In this document: positions 35,355 to 46,056 of the stretch, one piece after another | Layout: every line of letters begins with the position of its first letter | Numbering within the stretch: the stretch's first letter is position 1 | Assembly (NCBI GenBank): GCA_963930655.1 | Contig: OZ005600.1 | Span: 5,769,501 to 5,833,500 of the forward strand | DNA: 64,000 nt | Source: Myrica gale | Lineage: Eukaryota > Streptophyta > Magnoliopsida > Fagales > Myricaceae | Reading direction: 5' to 3' | The notes under the pieces: generated by a model | What the model was told of the DNA's origin: nothing | What the model saw: only the letters and a program-made list of their open reading frames with translations | Databases searched by the model: none | Position numbers and translations under genes: made by a program

Positions 35355-37029
35355 TGATAATAGCTTAAATATGCATAATTCTTCTTATTAAATTAAGCAT
35401 TATCATGAGTACATTACTTTAATTCTTGCATTTTACTTAATTGTGGAATAATGTGTATTTTATATTTTCTTGAGTATAAAATGCCATATTAATACAAGAA
35501 TATTTATGTTGCAGGAGTTAAATTCAGGGTTGAACAAACAAAGAACTCTTCTGACAAAATTGGAACAAAAGATGTCTAAGTGAAGAACCCAAAGTGGATG
35601 AATGAAAGAAAAGAAAAAATAAAATAAAATAAAGAAGAGAAGTCTAGCACGTGAGATTGGAGGAGAGAAGAAAACCCAACTAAAAGGGCATTTAGGGAAA
35701 GAAGACAAAGAGGAAGCAAATTGACTATAGAAAAAAAAAACCTACGGAAGTGAAGAGAAAGGAGGGAGGCGGCTACATGACAAAATAAAAGGAGACCTAT
35801 GGAATGAGAAAAAGAGGTGGCTACATGACAAAATAAGGGAGAGACTTACGAATAGAATAAAAGGGCTGCTGCCAAAGAAGAAAAGAAGAGAGACTTACGG
35901 AACAGAATTGAAAGAGGTTGTAGGCTGAATAAAAGGAAAGAGGTTGCTGGCCGAATAAAAGGGGAGGGCTGCAGCAAAATAAAAGGGAGACCTACGGAAG
36001 TGCAAAGGGAGGCTTTGACCGAATAGAAAGAAAAAGAGGGTCTGCCGAGGAGAAGAAAAGAGTGGAGAAAAAGGAAGCTACTGCTGCCTGCGGAATGGAG
36101 AAAGGTGCTGCTGCCGAATGGAGAAAAAGTGGGGCTGCCGAATAGAAAAAGAAGAGAAAAAGTGGATCGCTCGGCTTTTCTTCTAATGAGAGCACAGTGA
36201 CTATTCTTCTGAGATTTAGTTTATTTTATTTATCTTTTTAATGATTAGTATTGATATTATGGATTTTGTTTTCATGATAATGAGTAGCTAAATTTTTAAT
36301 TAAGGTTGAGGATGAAACCTTGTTGAGGATTATCAATGATTATTCATGAGATTTGAATTTTCCCATGAATGTGTCTTTAATGATTAAATTGTTCTTGCTT
36401 CTCATGAATTGATTAAGATGATTTTCTGAATATGAGTTCAATCATGTTTTTCTCATGATTTAGAATAGTCTGATTCAATTGATTGCTTGGATTATAATTG
36501 TTTGATTTTAGAATTGAATATCTTTTGTGATTTGTTTTTAACTTATACATGAGATGATTTAATTCTATATCTTTAAGCGAAGAAGAACATGTTTTGGATT
36601 TTTATATATGAACTTTGATGATAATATTTTCCATGGTAACGAGATTGAATTCTAGATTATCATGCAGTAGTCTGGGAAAAATCTAATGATCATGAATAAT
36701 TGTTGTTATGAATTAGCAAGGTGGATTCTGAAAACCTTAATTCCTTTCTCTTGATAATTTACAGATTTTTCTATTGTCTTGCTTAATTAATTGTTTTCTT
36801 AGTTCGAGTATTAGATTAATTGTTTTCTTTGTTTGGATTAGTTTCGGTTTTAGTGCTATTTAGTTTCAGAAACAAAAACCATTTTTCTGAACTAGATTAG
36901 GATTCATTTAGTTGAGGTTTGGTTAATTTTCCTGAGTTTTTACAAGTCCCTGTGGGTTCGACCTCGCGCTTGCCTAACTATACTTTGGTACGGTTCGTGC
37001 GCTTGCGAGTACATTAAAATTTCACAACA
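35355..37029 (+). mobile_element. 1675 bp solo LTR (probably Ty3/gypsy) with TATAT target duplication
   Basis: Starts TGATAATAGC and ends TTTCACAACA, flanked by TATAT on both sides (35350-35354 and 37030-37034). The end region reads CCCTGTGGGTTCGACCTC followed by CTTGCGAGTA, the 3' LTR end seen in plant Ty3/gypsy elements such as the Athila/Tat group. A purine-rich stretch lies at about 35580-36170. No internal region or second LTR is next to it, so it is a solo LTR left by LTR-LTR recombination. The strand is inferred from this end motif. Confidence 0.8.
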
Positions 37030-37294
37030 TATATCATACATATGCTACTGTTGTCGCTTATATGTACTTTATGAAATTTGTTTCATTAGGGTATTGTTAT
37101 AATGAAAGGGAATGCGGGTATGGATTCCGTGGGATTCAAACTGTCTATCCAGTTGGTAGCGTCGGTGTTTAACTTCCAAAATATTTGGAGTCTCAAATAT
37201 TTGTTTTAATAATATTATTTTTTTTTTATCAAATCATTTTTTTAATGAAAAATTCATTTAAATCATCAATTTTTTTAATTTATCATTAATTTTT

Positions 37295-37528
37295 AGGGAT
37301 AAATACAAAATCAGTCCTTGTGCTATAGGCAAAAATTGATTTAGTCCCTATGATATGAAAAATATCGATTTAGTCCCTGTGATTCTATTTTCGTTTGTTA
37401 TTGATCCTCCATCAGGGACTGATTTTATCACTTTCTGAAATCACAGGGACTAAATCGATGATTTTCATATCACAGGGATTAAATCGATTTTTACTTATAG
37501 CACAGGGACCAATTTTGCATTTATCCCT
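37295..37528. mobile_element. 234 bp foldback MITE
   Basis: Ends AGGGATAAATAC and GCATTTATCCCT are inverted copies, as are the TTTAGTCCCTGTGAT-type units in the arms. Flanked by AATTTTT on both sides. It sits inside a wider AT-rich region (37130-37720) that may itself be an older element. Confidence 0.8.
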
Positions 37529-37893
37529 AATTTTTATATACCAAAATTTTTAAATTCCTAAAATTTTGGGAGTCAAACACCACATGCCAGTGTCAAGATT
37601 TTGAGGTATATTGGTAGTGTTTTAATGTTAAAATTTTGAATTTTAACCCTATAAAATAATTTATTTCTTCTTAAATCATCATTTTCTATAATAATAAATA
37701 AATAAATTCAAATATTCTCTCTTAAACCTTGCTATATCCTACTCAATATAAATCGCTTGAGAATCAAGAACTCGGTCTCAGAGACAAAATCAGCATGGCA
37801 TGACCCTCAAATTTATTCGCTAGCCAATATGTGAAAAAAGTGCTTGAAAATACTACCAACACATCATATAAAAAATACTAGACTACGAAGGCC

Positions 37894-37916
37894 CCTCTCT
37901 CTCTCTCTCTCTCTCT
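37894..37916 (+). repeat. (CT)n microsatellite
   Basis: About 11 CT units just beyond the stop of the galactosyltransferase gene, within its probable 3' UTR. Confidence 0.9.
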
Positions 37917-37932
37917 AGCCATGTGATTTAAC

Positions 37933-40090
37933 TCAAAGATCAATGTTGAAAACCGCTCCATCTCCTTCTCCACAAGTGTTATGCACCACTTTCATCCTCT
38001 CCACAGACTTGCATATTCCACTGCAGGACCAATCGAATGATGCCACGCATAGATTCCTCGCCCGCGCCTTCCATTCACAGTCTATCACAGATTCACAACC
38101 ACGACACAAGAAGAACCGCGGTAAGTAGGGAACATTAGCATTGTTCTTTTCATTAGGACCGCCAACGAGGCACATCGAACGATCAAGGTGTACTGTGTTG
38201 AAATTGCATACCTGGAGGGGAGCCACAGCACATGGAACGGTCGTCGACGTGTTCAACTTCCAGTCCGATTAACCAGGAGCCCAATGACACGTCTTCGTTC
38301 GCATATCTGTGCAATATGGGCCTGCCCACCCAAATCACATGCACCATATCAACAGGCCGAATAAATACGAGAAACAAATTTAAAAGGGGTAGTTTATTCT
38401 GATCAACAACTCTCCACCGTAGGATGCAAACCACGTGAGGACACGTGTAGGGTGAGTTTTGGTTGTACTCACAAGTTTATTGAGATGTAGGCAGCGAGGT
38501 CTTTGGAGATGGCATAGATTTGGCCAGTGGCATGCCTGAAGTACTTGTTCCCTTCTTCACCAAATTTCCAATACTCTGGCTCCTGATATTTCAACCCCCT
38601 GCCAAATAAATATTATGATGTTAATCTCTGCCCTCTGGAGCTTAGCTTAGAGAGGGAGTATAAATTTTTTGTTTGTTTGCCTGTTATCCGAGTTGACTTA
38701 CTTTTGAGATAGAACAGGGCCAGACTTCATACACCCCATGTAAACTCTCGGCTTGTATCTGTGCCGTGCAAGCCTACCCGCTAGCATACCTGCACAAACA
38801 CGTATATTAATTGTTTGCGGTATCAAGGATATTTGTGTTAGCGTTCAACAAGCATGTCCTGGAGGATTAATTATACTCGCTATGAACTAATCCTCCATGG
38901 CAGAAATGTTAGGGAGACGCTATTTACCCAAGTTTACATGGACGTCATCGTCCACCTTCACGTAGAAATCGGCATCCCAGATGGAGACAGCAGTGGAAAA
39001 GTACAAGCGGGTCTTGGTGGAGAGCTCATGGTAGCCCTCGACATGGTTGAGCCGAAGGAAATCCTTGTGCTCCGCCTCTTCTGCGTCGATTGCTCTATCT
39101 AGCAACCCGCCCGGGGTGGCGCTGTGTCCAATCACAAACCGGATTACGATTCCTTTGTCCTTCTCCAATGTCTTTAGCTTAGCTCCTGCACGTCACGAAC
39201 ATGTTAATTGGTACATACATGCTGGTCGATTTCAAAGCGTTAAAAAAACAACACATGTTAAATGGGGAAAAAAGAATGTTACTTCCTCTAGTACCCCAGC
39301 ACTTGAGGTGTAGAGATAAAAAGGGACAGAAGAGATGGCAAAGGAGATGAGATGACCTCTCGGCATCCATGTTTCTCGAACCGAGTCTCGCCGTTTCCTA
39401 CTGCTAAACGCTGTATTAATTCCGATGACAACAAAAGCCTTCTGTAAGCTGTGATTAGTCGATCCTCGTTCTAATGGAAGCTGTTGGAGTCCGCCTGTCT
39501 GGCTTGTACGAGCTACTGCTAATTCCATTTCCAATGTTGAAATCGTTTTATCCAGTGACCTTTAGCAATGCACAAGTAAATCAATGAGATCCCCCTAAAG
39601 CTAAAGAAGAGAGAGAGAGAAAAAAAAAAGAGGAACTTTATAAGAATAATTTCACTTGCATGATAGCTTGATGGGTTTTTGAGACTTCTCCCATGATATC
39701 TCTGGAATTCCCTTCAACCAATTTCTGATCATTGAGTAAAAGAGCCAACACTCAAGAAGTTTACAAAGTTAATAAACAAAATAAACGTGAAAACAATGAC
39801 TGGAAAACCGTGGCTACTTGCTGTTGGAAAAATACATATCAACAGTCGAGATCTATTTGTTGTGGGAGGGATTTGGTAGATTAATTTGAGTATACCAAGC
39901 TTACCCGCTCGTGATCACGATCTTGCGTCACTGCCTCGAGGCTGCTAACATGGTTTGGTATGTTGGGTATCTGAGCTTCTTTAGTTTGGGAAGATTGAGT
40001 CCACGTCTGACTCGTAAAGAGTGATCCTGCAAGAAAGCTCCCTAGGCATAGAATAAAAAGGGTTTTTCCTGAAACTGGCTTTCCCCTCAT
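37933..40090 (-). CDS. Beta-1,3-galactosyltransferase (DUF4094 + Galactosyl_T, GT31)
   Basis: Eight minus-strand exons: 40090-39905, 39724-39656, 39559-39357, 39185-38928, 38789-38702, 38598-38473, 38321-38212 and 38081-37933. Together they give a type II Golgi protein of about 395 aa. Order: short cytoplasmic tail, signal anchor ([14 protein letters not shown]), DUF4094 stem, then the GT31 catalytic domain with [20 protein letters not shown], the DDD metal-binding motif in [27 protein letters not shown], and [20 protein letters not shown] Cys-rich end ([15 protein letters not shown]) follows. The family adds beta-1,3-galactose to arabinogalactan proteins or N-glycans. One problem: the only AG acceptor at exon 3 leaves one base too many (39559) for the frame, so a frameshift, odd splice or sequencing error is possible there. 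Confidence 0.83.
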
Positions 40091-42256
40091 TTTCCTAGAC
40101 TCGTCAAGCTGCCAGGGCAACATGGAGAGTGTCAAACGTAAATCCCTGCAACCTCCCTCTTTCCGATGGCAGCTACCTGTAGGTAATTTGAGAGCCTGAT
40201 GAAAATTTCCATGGAAAATAAACACAAAAAGAAGAGGGAATTTTGATTGATCAAAGTGTTTGCTGATCTGAATGTCTGATTTAATAAATGAGGCACAGAC
40301 ATACATATTGCCGCATATCTTGTACTAGAATTTCAGAAGTTACAGAAACTGGATGAAACTAGAAGCCATGAAGAAATCTCGTCTCAGTAAAATTTTACAA
40401 TCTTCTTAATTCGTCTGAGTTTGATTGGAAGTAGTTGGAATTATTGTTTGATGTTAATTAGCTTCAATCCCATAGCCATTAAAGACTAGTACCATGAAAT
40501 TGAAGTTGGTCAAAAACAAGTCATGTGAGAAGATGTGGGATATTGTTCAAGCGACAACTAATAAATGGAGCCAATTAACTTCTCTACGTACTCGTACATG
40601 AGATGAAGAAAGCTATTCCATATCGAAACAAGAAGGAAAAACAAATAACTCCGGAGAATCATCTCAATCAAAATAGCTTCACAAACAAAACCAACTTGTT
40701 TGGTTTTGAGATGTGTGTCACAATCTTGGCAACCCTACCTATAACCTATGCGTATATAGTATGAGTCAGTTAAATGCAGTTTGGAGAGAGATGTAAATAT
40801 AAACTTAACGTTGCTGCAGAAAAATAGGCAGGCTTGAGAACGATGAACACCAAAAGAAAATTCCAGACAGTCTCAGAAACAGACAAGATTGACGGAGGAC
40901 AATTATCCACCCATTCCTCAGTTCGTAAAAAGTACTTCGACAGAAAACAAAAACACTTCTCGTGAGAAGAATCCTCTCCCACACTATGTGCAGATTTGTT
41001 TTCTACTTTTTTTGGAACTAAACGAAGAACACTAACGTAAATGGAAAAGGACAACGCGCGGCATTACCTTAGGAAGACTTGTGTGATTGCGGGATCATAT
41101 GGCTAGTGGTTAATTACTACAGGACGATAATATCTAGGGTTGGCCGGCCCTGAGTTCATTTTCTTTCATCAGTTGTATCTCTCTTCCTCTATCCTTGACA
41201 GCTAGATGGAGGGCTTTGATTGCTTGGGTTGGCAGTTCAATCATGTGGTTTTCATGGCTCAACGAACTTACGTCTAATAAAGTTAAAAGCTTCTTGTATC
41301 TCTTTGTGTGGGATCCCTCTACGACCGTTTACGCGTATTTTGAAAATTTTCTGTGCGGGATTGTGAAGCGTGTCACAGCGAGAGATAAGAGTTTTGACAG
41401 GGAGACAATAGCACGAAATTTGTATTTGAACTCTTGACGGGACATATACCTGATTTTGCTCTTTTTTTACGAGAATGTTTGGGTCAGCTTCACCCCTAAC
41501 AAATTTTATGACATTAATATATAATAAATTTTATCAATTTACTCAAATTGAATTAAATAATATATTAATGACAGTTATTCTTTTTCTGTCACACATTAAT
41601 GCGGACGAGGCTGAAACATGGTGCATAATTTTTGATCTTTTCGTTACATTCATTCACATAATGCTACAGCCTACAGTACTATAAGTCTTTTAGGAGCACT
41701 AGAGGATTTGAGAACAGTATCTAAATTCTTGACACTAATGATCACGTCAATTCATGTGGGAGAAGCGTCGATTCTTGATGGAGAAAGCCGATTTGGGTGG
41801 GCATGAGGTTGGCATGACCAAACACATGCAGTTATGGGTATTATTTTAATTAATTCCCTACCTTTTTCTTCCCGCTCTTGATAAAAGATAGACAAGTAGA
41901 AGAGTATACGCTTTCGCATGGCACACCGAAAGGGCTTTCTACGTAGGTTTGACATATCAAATTCGTGAGGAGTGAATTAACGAGATAAACATCTCTCTCT
42001 CTATTTCTTCCCCGTAGGTTATAATGCCTACGGTCTTCCAGACTCTTCACCACTTGCAATATATATATCAACCTCCGCCGTACGTGCTATTTTCACATAT
42101 ACATACGCGAAAAGAGGGGGAAGACTAGACAAATATTCAACACTGGCTGAAGTTGGACAATCATTTGCAATTACAGCACAATATACTTGTAAAAAAATGC
42201 TGCTTGTATGACGTTGTAACCTCTAATCAATGCTTACTAGGACGGTTTAATAGACC
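40091..42256. other. Intergenic, 5' flank of the galactosyltransferase gene
   Basis: Contains the galactosyltransferase promoter and AT-rich DNA. Frames at 40770-41684 have no recognisable similarity. Confidence 0.5.
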
Positions 42257-42603
42257 TAGGGCTGAAAACCGAAAATGCGGTCCGGACCACATTTCTGGTC
42301 CTCCTAAATTAAAGGACAGGCCGGTCCGGTCCGGTCTAACAAAATGCGCTCCGGTCCAGTCCACTTAAGTGGTCTGGATCGTTTTCATTTTTTTCATTTT
42401 TTAAATAAATTTTTTTAGGTTAATTTCGAAGAGGGAATGACATATAAAAATATAGAGTTTTAGTTTAGGTTAAAACTAAACCTTTTAAGTTTGTATTTTG
42501 TATTAAAAATATTTTTTTATTTATATTAATAAATGCGGACCGGTCCGAACCGCATTTTAAAACCGGTCCGGTTCGGTCCGCGGTCCGATTTTGTTCAGCC
42601 TTA
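42257..42603. mobile_element. 347 bp hAT-like MITE with CCGGTCCGG-rich arms
   Basis: Flanked by the perfect 8 bp duplication AATAGACC (42249-42256 and 42604-42611). Terminal inverted repeats read TAGGGCTGAA and TAAGGCTGAA. The arms hold several CCGGTCCGG/GGTCCGGACC blocks around an AT-rich centre. Target length and short terminal repeats fit the hAT superfamily. Confidence 0.85.
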
Positions 42604-42739
42604 AATAGACCTTTCTTGCGAGATATATATATATATACATGGTGGTATTTAGACCTCATGAGTTATTTCGAAGACGATTATGCCATTGTGTTTTGCAAAC
42701 CCAAGAATCTTTCTATAATGAAAAAGGAAAATAAAATTC

Positions 42740-42806
42740 ATGGCGGGACTGCCTCAATCGTAAGAGCACACTTGAGCAGGTCACGTGTTCGATTCTTCGT
42801 GGAGTA
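42740..42806 (+). mobile_element. tRNA-derived SINE head or tRNA-like fragment
   Basis: AATCGTAAGAGCACACTTGA followed by GGTCACGTGTTCGATTC resembles the internal pol III promoter (B box GTTCGATTC) of plant tRNA-derived SINEs. The 3' body and target duplication are not clear. Confidence 0.4.
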
Positions 42807-43152
42807 AATATTAAGGAAAAGTCGCAGTAATATAGATGAATATGTACCAGCTCTCCCAAATTTACTAAGTGAGCTCACTTAGACAATAAAACTTTAAAGC
42901 GGAAAACAATATAAAATAAATAACGCCGGGATGACTTTAACACCTTATAACGCGTATAACGCGGTGGACAAGTAGCACATTTGTTTTATATTCCCGGCCC
43001 ACCACGAAAGAACATTACACATAATATCATAAACAAATGCAAAAAGTATTACAAAAAAATTTCAAGACAAAATTAGAAGGAACATCATAGGAGACAATTA
43101 GGGGATTTAGGGAGATCCGACTACCGTACAACTTTTTACACTAAAACCTTTT

Positions 43153-43776
43153 TTACAAGCGGAAACAGGACGTCAATAAATACTCGTCATCCATAAACTG
43201 ACCCAGCTCTTCGGTGATCAAGTCGTCATACGACTCAAACCTCAGTGGGCTTAGTAGAGGAGTGTTTTTCACTTCTTCAAACGACGTCGTTCCCAAGTCC
43301 AAATCTACGTCAATATCTAACCCGTACCAAAAGTCTTTCGAACCAATCGTTTCTGGTTCAGTTGGGCCAAGCCCAGACCCATTACCCGCAAGCTCAAAAA
43401 GAGCCGCTTTAGCCGCCGCGGATTGTATGTCTTTTCTCGAACACGACATGGGCCGAGGCAACAACTCGGCCAAGTCTGGGAAGTTGAGACACGCCGAGTG
43501 GCCTTTCAAGAAGAAGGCGGCCGAGTCGTGAGCCCGAGCTGCCATCTCGGGTGACCCGAATGACCCTAACCAGATACGGGTCTTTTCACCTGGCAGCCGT
43601 ATCTCCGAAACATAGCGCCCCCAGCTCCTTTTACGGACCCCGCGGAACGGGGCGTCCTCTAGCCGTTGTCGAGGCCGCTTCTTGTTCTTGGACCCCCTTG
43701 TGGAGGGCGGTTCCGAGTCGAAGCAGCGGGTGGGTTTGAATTCAGTAGGCTCTGCTCCTTCTTCAGTGACAGACAT
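43153..43776 (-). CDS. AP2/ERF transcription factor (DREB subfamily)
   Basis: Intronless, 207 aa. One AP2 domain spans residues 44-101 with [42 protein letters not shown] and LNFP. Val14 of the domain is kept, as in DREB proteins, but position 19 is Leu rather than Glu, pointing to ERF021/ERF022-like or related group II/III members instead of CBF/DREB1. A basic run (KNKKRPRQR, 30-38) before the domain is a likely nuclear signal. After it comes a helix ([13 protein letters not shown]) and an acidic, Leu/Asp-rich C terminus that looks like an activation domain. Such factors bind GCC or DRE elements in stress-responsive promoters. Start chosen at the first ATG in the frame. Confidence 0.9.
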   Translation of the reverse strand: MSVTEEGAEPTEFKPTRCFDSEPPSTRGSKNKKRPRQRLEDAPFRGVRKRSWGRYVSEIRLPGEKTRIWLGSFGSPEMAARAHDSAAFFLKGHSACLNFPDLAELLPRPMSCSRKDIQSAAAKAALFELAGNGSGLGPTEPETIGSKDFWYGLDIDVDLDLGTTSFEEVKNTPLLSPLRFESYDDLITEELGQFMDDEYLLTSCFRL

Positions 43777-46056
43777 CGTGAATGTGTGGGTATGTCATGT
43801 GTTTGATAAAATGAATGAAAGAGTACGGGAGTGAGTGAGTGATTATTGTGACTGACGACAAGGGGGGATAGTTTAAGTAGTAGAGAGGCTGCCGCTGGAC
43901 AGGTTCATAGGCCGACATGGTTTCAAGTATGGTTAGGTAATGGGAATCGGTAAATGGGAATAGCTGGCAAAATTTGTGTGATTGTGTGCATTCTGGATAC
44001 GAAAGGGACATTGAAAGAGTACACATTGGCATTGGCATTGGCATTATGTTGAACTTCATAATGACGATAATGACCTGCCCACTTATCTTTCTTTTTTCGT
44101 TTCGCACTCGAAGTGGAATGAACGCAGTTTCGTCTATTTATATTTTGACGATAAAGTACATACGATATATTATATTAAAAATTTACGTTGAAATAATCAT
44201 ATAGATTCTCATGTTATAAACATACAATATATACAATTTTTCGTTTTTTTTTTCTGATATATGCTGTAAACACTGTAATAACGATGGAGAGAAAATAATA
44301 TAGAGAAGAAAAGATAGTGTGGAAGGATAATTGGGTAATTTTAGGTGTACGAGTCTGCCCAGACAAAATAGCGCATGCATCAGCATGGTTAATGAAACGC
44401 GTTAAACCAGCTGGATATGGGTAAGGTGGGGTGGCAATACGTACCTTTATGGCTATATCATCGGACCGTGTTGACTCTTTTTCGATATTCCAGAAACATA
44501 TGCCCACTGTCTTTAACGCACCTACGTGCTTATCTATTCCCAAATCCCAAGTCGTAGACCAGGGTTTTGACTCAAAAATAAAATTGGGGAAACTCGTTAC
44601 TTTTTTTTTTTGTTTTTTTCAAAATTTAGAAACTTATTTTTTAATTTTCAACACGTGGTATGCCAGGTGTTAGTCACTGCTTTTGTAGCTGACACGTGGC
44701 ATACCACGTCAAAGGCTCAGGAGGGACTTATTTTTACAATTTTATTAATCCAAGGACCAATATTATTTCCAACCGAAAGGCAAAAATTCAGGAACTTATT
44801 TTGAATTTTTCCTTTTTTCTAATAAGAAAGTCTATCATCTGTTAGTTCAGACAGTATAGAAGTTGTTGTAGATGGGCTGACGCAGGCGTGTTCCACTTGG
44901 GCCTAAAGCTCAGTATCACGCTACTGATACTAATAGATGATAGAGCTTTTGTGGCCTCTAAAAAGTTATTGAGCTTTGTTTAACGGGCATAAGAAATGTT
45001 GATAGAAGCGCTATCGAGAAGATATAATATTGCATACTGGTATGACAATATGAAATCGAGGGTCGAAGGTCCAGCAAGTTTGCCTTCCGATTCGGATCAA
45101 ACATTCGTTTAGCAATTGCAGCTCCTTTGTAACAAGCTGTAGGAGATTCGTCGCGTTTTTCAGCTGGTTAAGCCCACGTTAGTACTTCTCACGAGATATG
45201 AGTTGAATGCTTAAGCCATGACTTGATCATTAAATTATAGTCAACAGTAAAGCTGAGGGCCAACTTTGTTGGTAACGTCTGTTGCTTTTGGGGACAATGA
45301 GTCTTTTAGCAAGCACAGGGATAGAAGCTATATATGATGGGAAACCACAATGACAATCTCACAGCCAGAGCCAGTGGTGGTGGGGGAGAGAGTACTGATG
45401 GAGATGGGCAATAGCAGGGAATTGCATGGCCCTAGCTCTGCATAAAAAAACATGCAGCCCGGACATGTTTTTTTCCTGAAGACGATAAGCGAATGAGAAG
45501 AAGACAAAAAGATTGAAGTACTTTTTCGCTAGGAAGCTAGAAATGAGTTTCTAATACTATTTTCTATTCCAATATATATGTATTTGATTTGTATTTCATA
45601 CAAAGCTTGGATGCAATAATATCGTCTACATTCATGAATCACATCACAAGAGATCACATCTGCTTTTAAGAGACCCCACCCACTTTGTATCTTTCTTTTG
45701 AGAAGAGGTCCTCCTTACACATGACCACTGAGAGACACTTCAAAAGAAAAAGGAGGACAAGGAGAGTGCGCTGCATGATCTTCTGGTGAACTGTTCCATG
45801 GGTTTCGACCTAACTTTCGTATAGATCCTAGACATCAACTCAAGAACATATGGGGACGACCCTTGATCAGAAGTCCACCTTACAGAGTCAGTTATTTAGT
45901 AGAAGGAAAAGGCAATTTAATGAACCTAGCAGGTGCATGCGCTATGTGGGTCGTCTAATGCTATGACAGTAATTCGTCTAGGGTTTTATTTTCTTAGATA
46001 CATTCACAAGAGTAAGAGATACGCCTAGAATATAATCAATAGAGAGATGCTATAAC
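43777..46056. other. Intergenic between ERF and NPF genes
   Basis: Contains the ERF promoter side (43777 upward) and the 3' flank of the NPF gene. A small foldback lies at 44575-44815. No gene recognised. Confidence 0.5.
44575..44815. mobile_element. Small foldback MITE
   Basis: A strong inner inverted repeat (ACACGTGGTATGCCA against TGGCATACCACGT) lies between weaker AT-rich arms that both contain AACTTATTTT. Ends and target duplication are not clear. Confidence 0.5.

Noticed and set aside
35460-36195. Minus-strand frames rich in Phe, Leu and Pro
   Set aside because: They are the complement of the purine-rich part of the solo LTR.
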